Made by a program: the position numbers and the translations under genes. Of a DNA stretch of 6,602 nt, positions 6,512 through 6,602 are shown in pieces. The notes below the pieces were generated by a model. It saw only the letters and a list, made by a program, of their open reading frames with translations, made no database searches and was not told where the DNA came from. Source of the DNA: an uncultured Litorilinea sp. (GTDB taxonomy: Bacteria; Chloroflexota; Anaerolineae; Caldilineales; Caldilineaceae); assembly GCA_946885925.1 (NCBI GenBank), contig CAMPHP010000177.1, positions 1-6,602 on the forward strand, read 5' to 3'. Numbering within the stretch: position 1 is the stretch's first letter; the number at the start of each line of letters is the position of its first letter.

Positions 6512-6572
6512 CTGTCACTCCGTAGGAGTCTCTCTGCCGCTGCTGCCCAGAGAGACTCCTACGGAGTGACAG
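6512..6572. repeat. Perfect 25-bp inverted repeat with 11-nt loop
   Basis: The left arm 6512-6536 begins CTGTCACTCCGTAGG and ends CTCTCTG. The right arm 6548-6572 is its exact reverse complement, beginning CAGAGAGACTCC and ending GTGACAG. The loop 6537-6547 is CCGCTGCTGCC. As RNA this would be a very stable hairpin and could act as a bidirectional transcription barrier for the sugar operon, although no U-tract follows either arm. Perfect identity over 25 bp suggests recent origin or selection. Confidence 0.85.
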
Positions 6573-6602
6573 AGCAGAGTGATCCCCACAGGCGGCAGCT
6601 TG

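Larger units (their letters stand above)
6453..6602. repeat. Nested palindromic (foldback/MITE-like) element
   Basis: Outer arms 6453-6465 and 6590-6602 are reverse complements at 12 of 13 positions, the exception being a T/G pair that would be a G-U wobble in RNA. A further 5-bp match lies just inside (GGATC 6467-6471 with GATCC 6581-6585). Between them sit a small hairpin (6482-6504) and a perfect 25-bp inverted repeat (6512-6572). The 150-bp whole encodes nothing evident. Its nested symmetry resembles a small non-autonomous foldback or MITE-like repeat, or a large REP-type palindrome. The right end coincides with the window edge, so the true boundary and any target-site duplication cannot be seen. 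Confidence 0.55.

Noticed and set aside
6482..6572. Classical rho-independent terminator
   Set aside because: Both hairpins are strong but neither is followed by a T-rich run on either strand, so a canonical intrinsic terminator is not supported.

Overview
The window looks like ordinary bacterial chromosome, moderately GC-rich and densely coded. No ribosomal RNA, tRNA, transposase, phage or plasmid gene was seen. The gene families fit a member of the Chloroflexota: a GrpE-type factor about twice the usual length, a divergent HAD/Nudix set, and a fucose-synthase-like epimerase with the GTVCAYP signature that I associate with Chloroflexota and Cyanobacteria. That assignment is inference from family resemblance only.

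Layout. (1) 1-200, plus strand: the 3' end of a UV-damage endonuclease (UvsE/UVDE). (2) 167-1099, minus strand: a complete metallo-beta-lactamase-fold hydrolase whose last codons overlap the uvsE end tail to tail. (3) 1100-1308: a divergent intergenic region with candidate promoters on both strands and a perfect 14-bp tandem repeat. (4) 1309-4027, plus strand: a tight three-gene unit encoding a HAD-family phosphatase-like protein with a long disordered N-terminus, a Nudix hydrolase (starting in or next to the HAD stop codon) and a long coiled-coil GrpE-like nucleotide exchange factor (ATGA overlap with Nudix). (5) 4028-4258: a noncoding region with a 13-bp tandem repeat and several interleaved inverted repeats, probably the promoter and leader of the next unit. 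(6) 4259-6445, plus strand: a two-gene nucleotide-sugar unit, an extended-SDR GDP-fucose-synthase-like epimerase/reductase followed 24 bp later by a DegT/DnrJ/EryC1/StrS PLP-dependent sugar aminotransferase. (7) 6446-6602: a nested palindromic element with imperfect outer inverted repeats, a small hairpin and a perfect 25-bp inner inverted repeat.

The HAD-Nudix-GrpE unit combines two 'house-cleaning' hydrolase folds with an Hsp70 co-chaperone, and its overlapping junctions suggest coupled translation. The epimerase and aminotransferase probably help make an amino- or deoxysugar for a surface polysaccharide or glycoprotein. The rest of that pathway (sugar nucleotidyltransferase, 4,6-dehydratase, glycosyltransferases) is not in this window. 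I did not find a clearly new defence or mobile system. The most unusual structure is the foldback element at the right edge, followed by the enlarged GrpE and the structured leader before the sugar genes.
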